Assembly: GCA_964639895.1 (NCBI GenBank)
Contig: CAZXEJ010000027.1
Span: forward strand, 1 to 29,682
Source of the DNA: CAZXEJ01 sp964639895
Lineage (GTDB): Bacteria > Desulfobacterota_D > UBA1144 > Nemesobacterales > JADFKM01
DNA: 29,682 nucleotides
Direction: 5' to 3'
Below the pieces are notes generated by a model. It did no database searches, was not told the origin of the DNA, and saw only the letters and a program-made list of their open reading frames with translations. Of this stretch, positions 29,530 to 29,682 are shown piece by piece (the first letter of the stretch is position 1; every line of letters begins with the position of its first letter). Position numbers and translations under genes: made by a program.

Positions 29530-29682
29530 TCCCGAAATGTATTGCTCGCTTCACCGCCCGCCGCCCCCTCCCCCCGTTGGGGGAGCCTCGATCTCCGGCG
29601 AGCGTTCCGCAATCAACACATACAGCAACAGTCATGCCACAACGTCTCCTGCACCGCTCCCCCCGTACAAGGAGGGGGATAT
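29530..29682. other. Right-edge spacer with C/G-run hairpins
   Basis: Upstream region of the response regulator. It contains CTCCCCCC-GTT-GGGGGAG near 29568-29586 and a TCCCCC/GGGGGA pair close to the window end. No gene is seen. Confidence 0.4.

Overview
This window is GC-rich DNA from a Gram-negative bacterium. The Gram-negative signs are a beta-barrel porin ending in Phe, at least four lipoproteins with clear lipoboxes, a periplasmic c-type cytochrome and a NosD/NosF/NosY exporter. Housekeeping genes (type III pantothenate kinase, lipoyl synthase, IspE, PhoH, tRNA-Gln with encoded CCA) are scattered singly among many small lineage-restricted genes. Despite the GC content, the genes use ATA for Ile and AGG for Arg freely. 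This layout, with a clade II (Sec-type) nitrous-oxide reductase, suggests a deltaproteobacterial/Desulfobacterota-like or candidate-phylum N2O reducer. I cannot name a genus.

Positions 1-5840 carry a partial MerR-type regulator, a sirtuin-fold protein that has lost its catalytic residues, a DUF971 protein, an M29-type aminopeptidase, coaX overlapped by a degenerate LigD 3'-phosphoesterase-like gene, and a solitary lipA. Positions 5888-9064 hold a run of small or unknown genes: a 71-aa protein, a DUF4177-like protein, a secreted FlgT/LPP20-like protein, an anchored protein, a Cys-rich mini-protein and a coiled-coil protein. Positions 9243-17600 hold a CcmD-like membrane peptide divergent from an EamA transporter, phoH, two convergent gene pairs whose stop codons overlap on CTAG, a phosphate-selective-type porin, two tandem DUF3568-like lipoproteins, ispE and tRNA-Gln.

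The main functional unit is the nos operon at 19051-26419: tetR, cytochrome c, nosZ, a small secreted helical protein, a NosB-like membrane protein, nosD, nosF and nosY. The genes are tightly packed and mostly overlapping. A strong promoter with a perfect palindromic operator lies directly before tetR, so the whole operon is probably controlled by its own first gene. NosZ keeps all seven CuZ histidines and all CuA ligands. The cytochrome is the likely electron donor, and NosDFY supports CuZ assembly. No nosL, nosR, nosG, nosH or nosC is present in the window. An 11-bp copy of the tRNA-Gln 3' end lies just after the operon, a weak hint of an island boundary.

The right end holds a repeat-rich lipoprotein with a His/Asp tail and a NarL-type regulator whose receiver domain has lost its phosphorylation site. 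Five spacers longer than 300 bases contain no convincing gene, and several contain GC-rich perfect hairpins without U-tracts.
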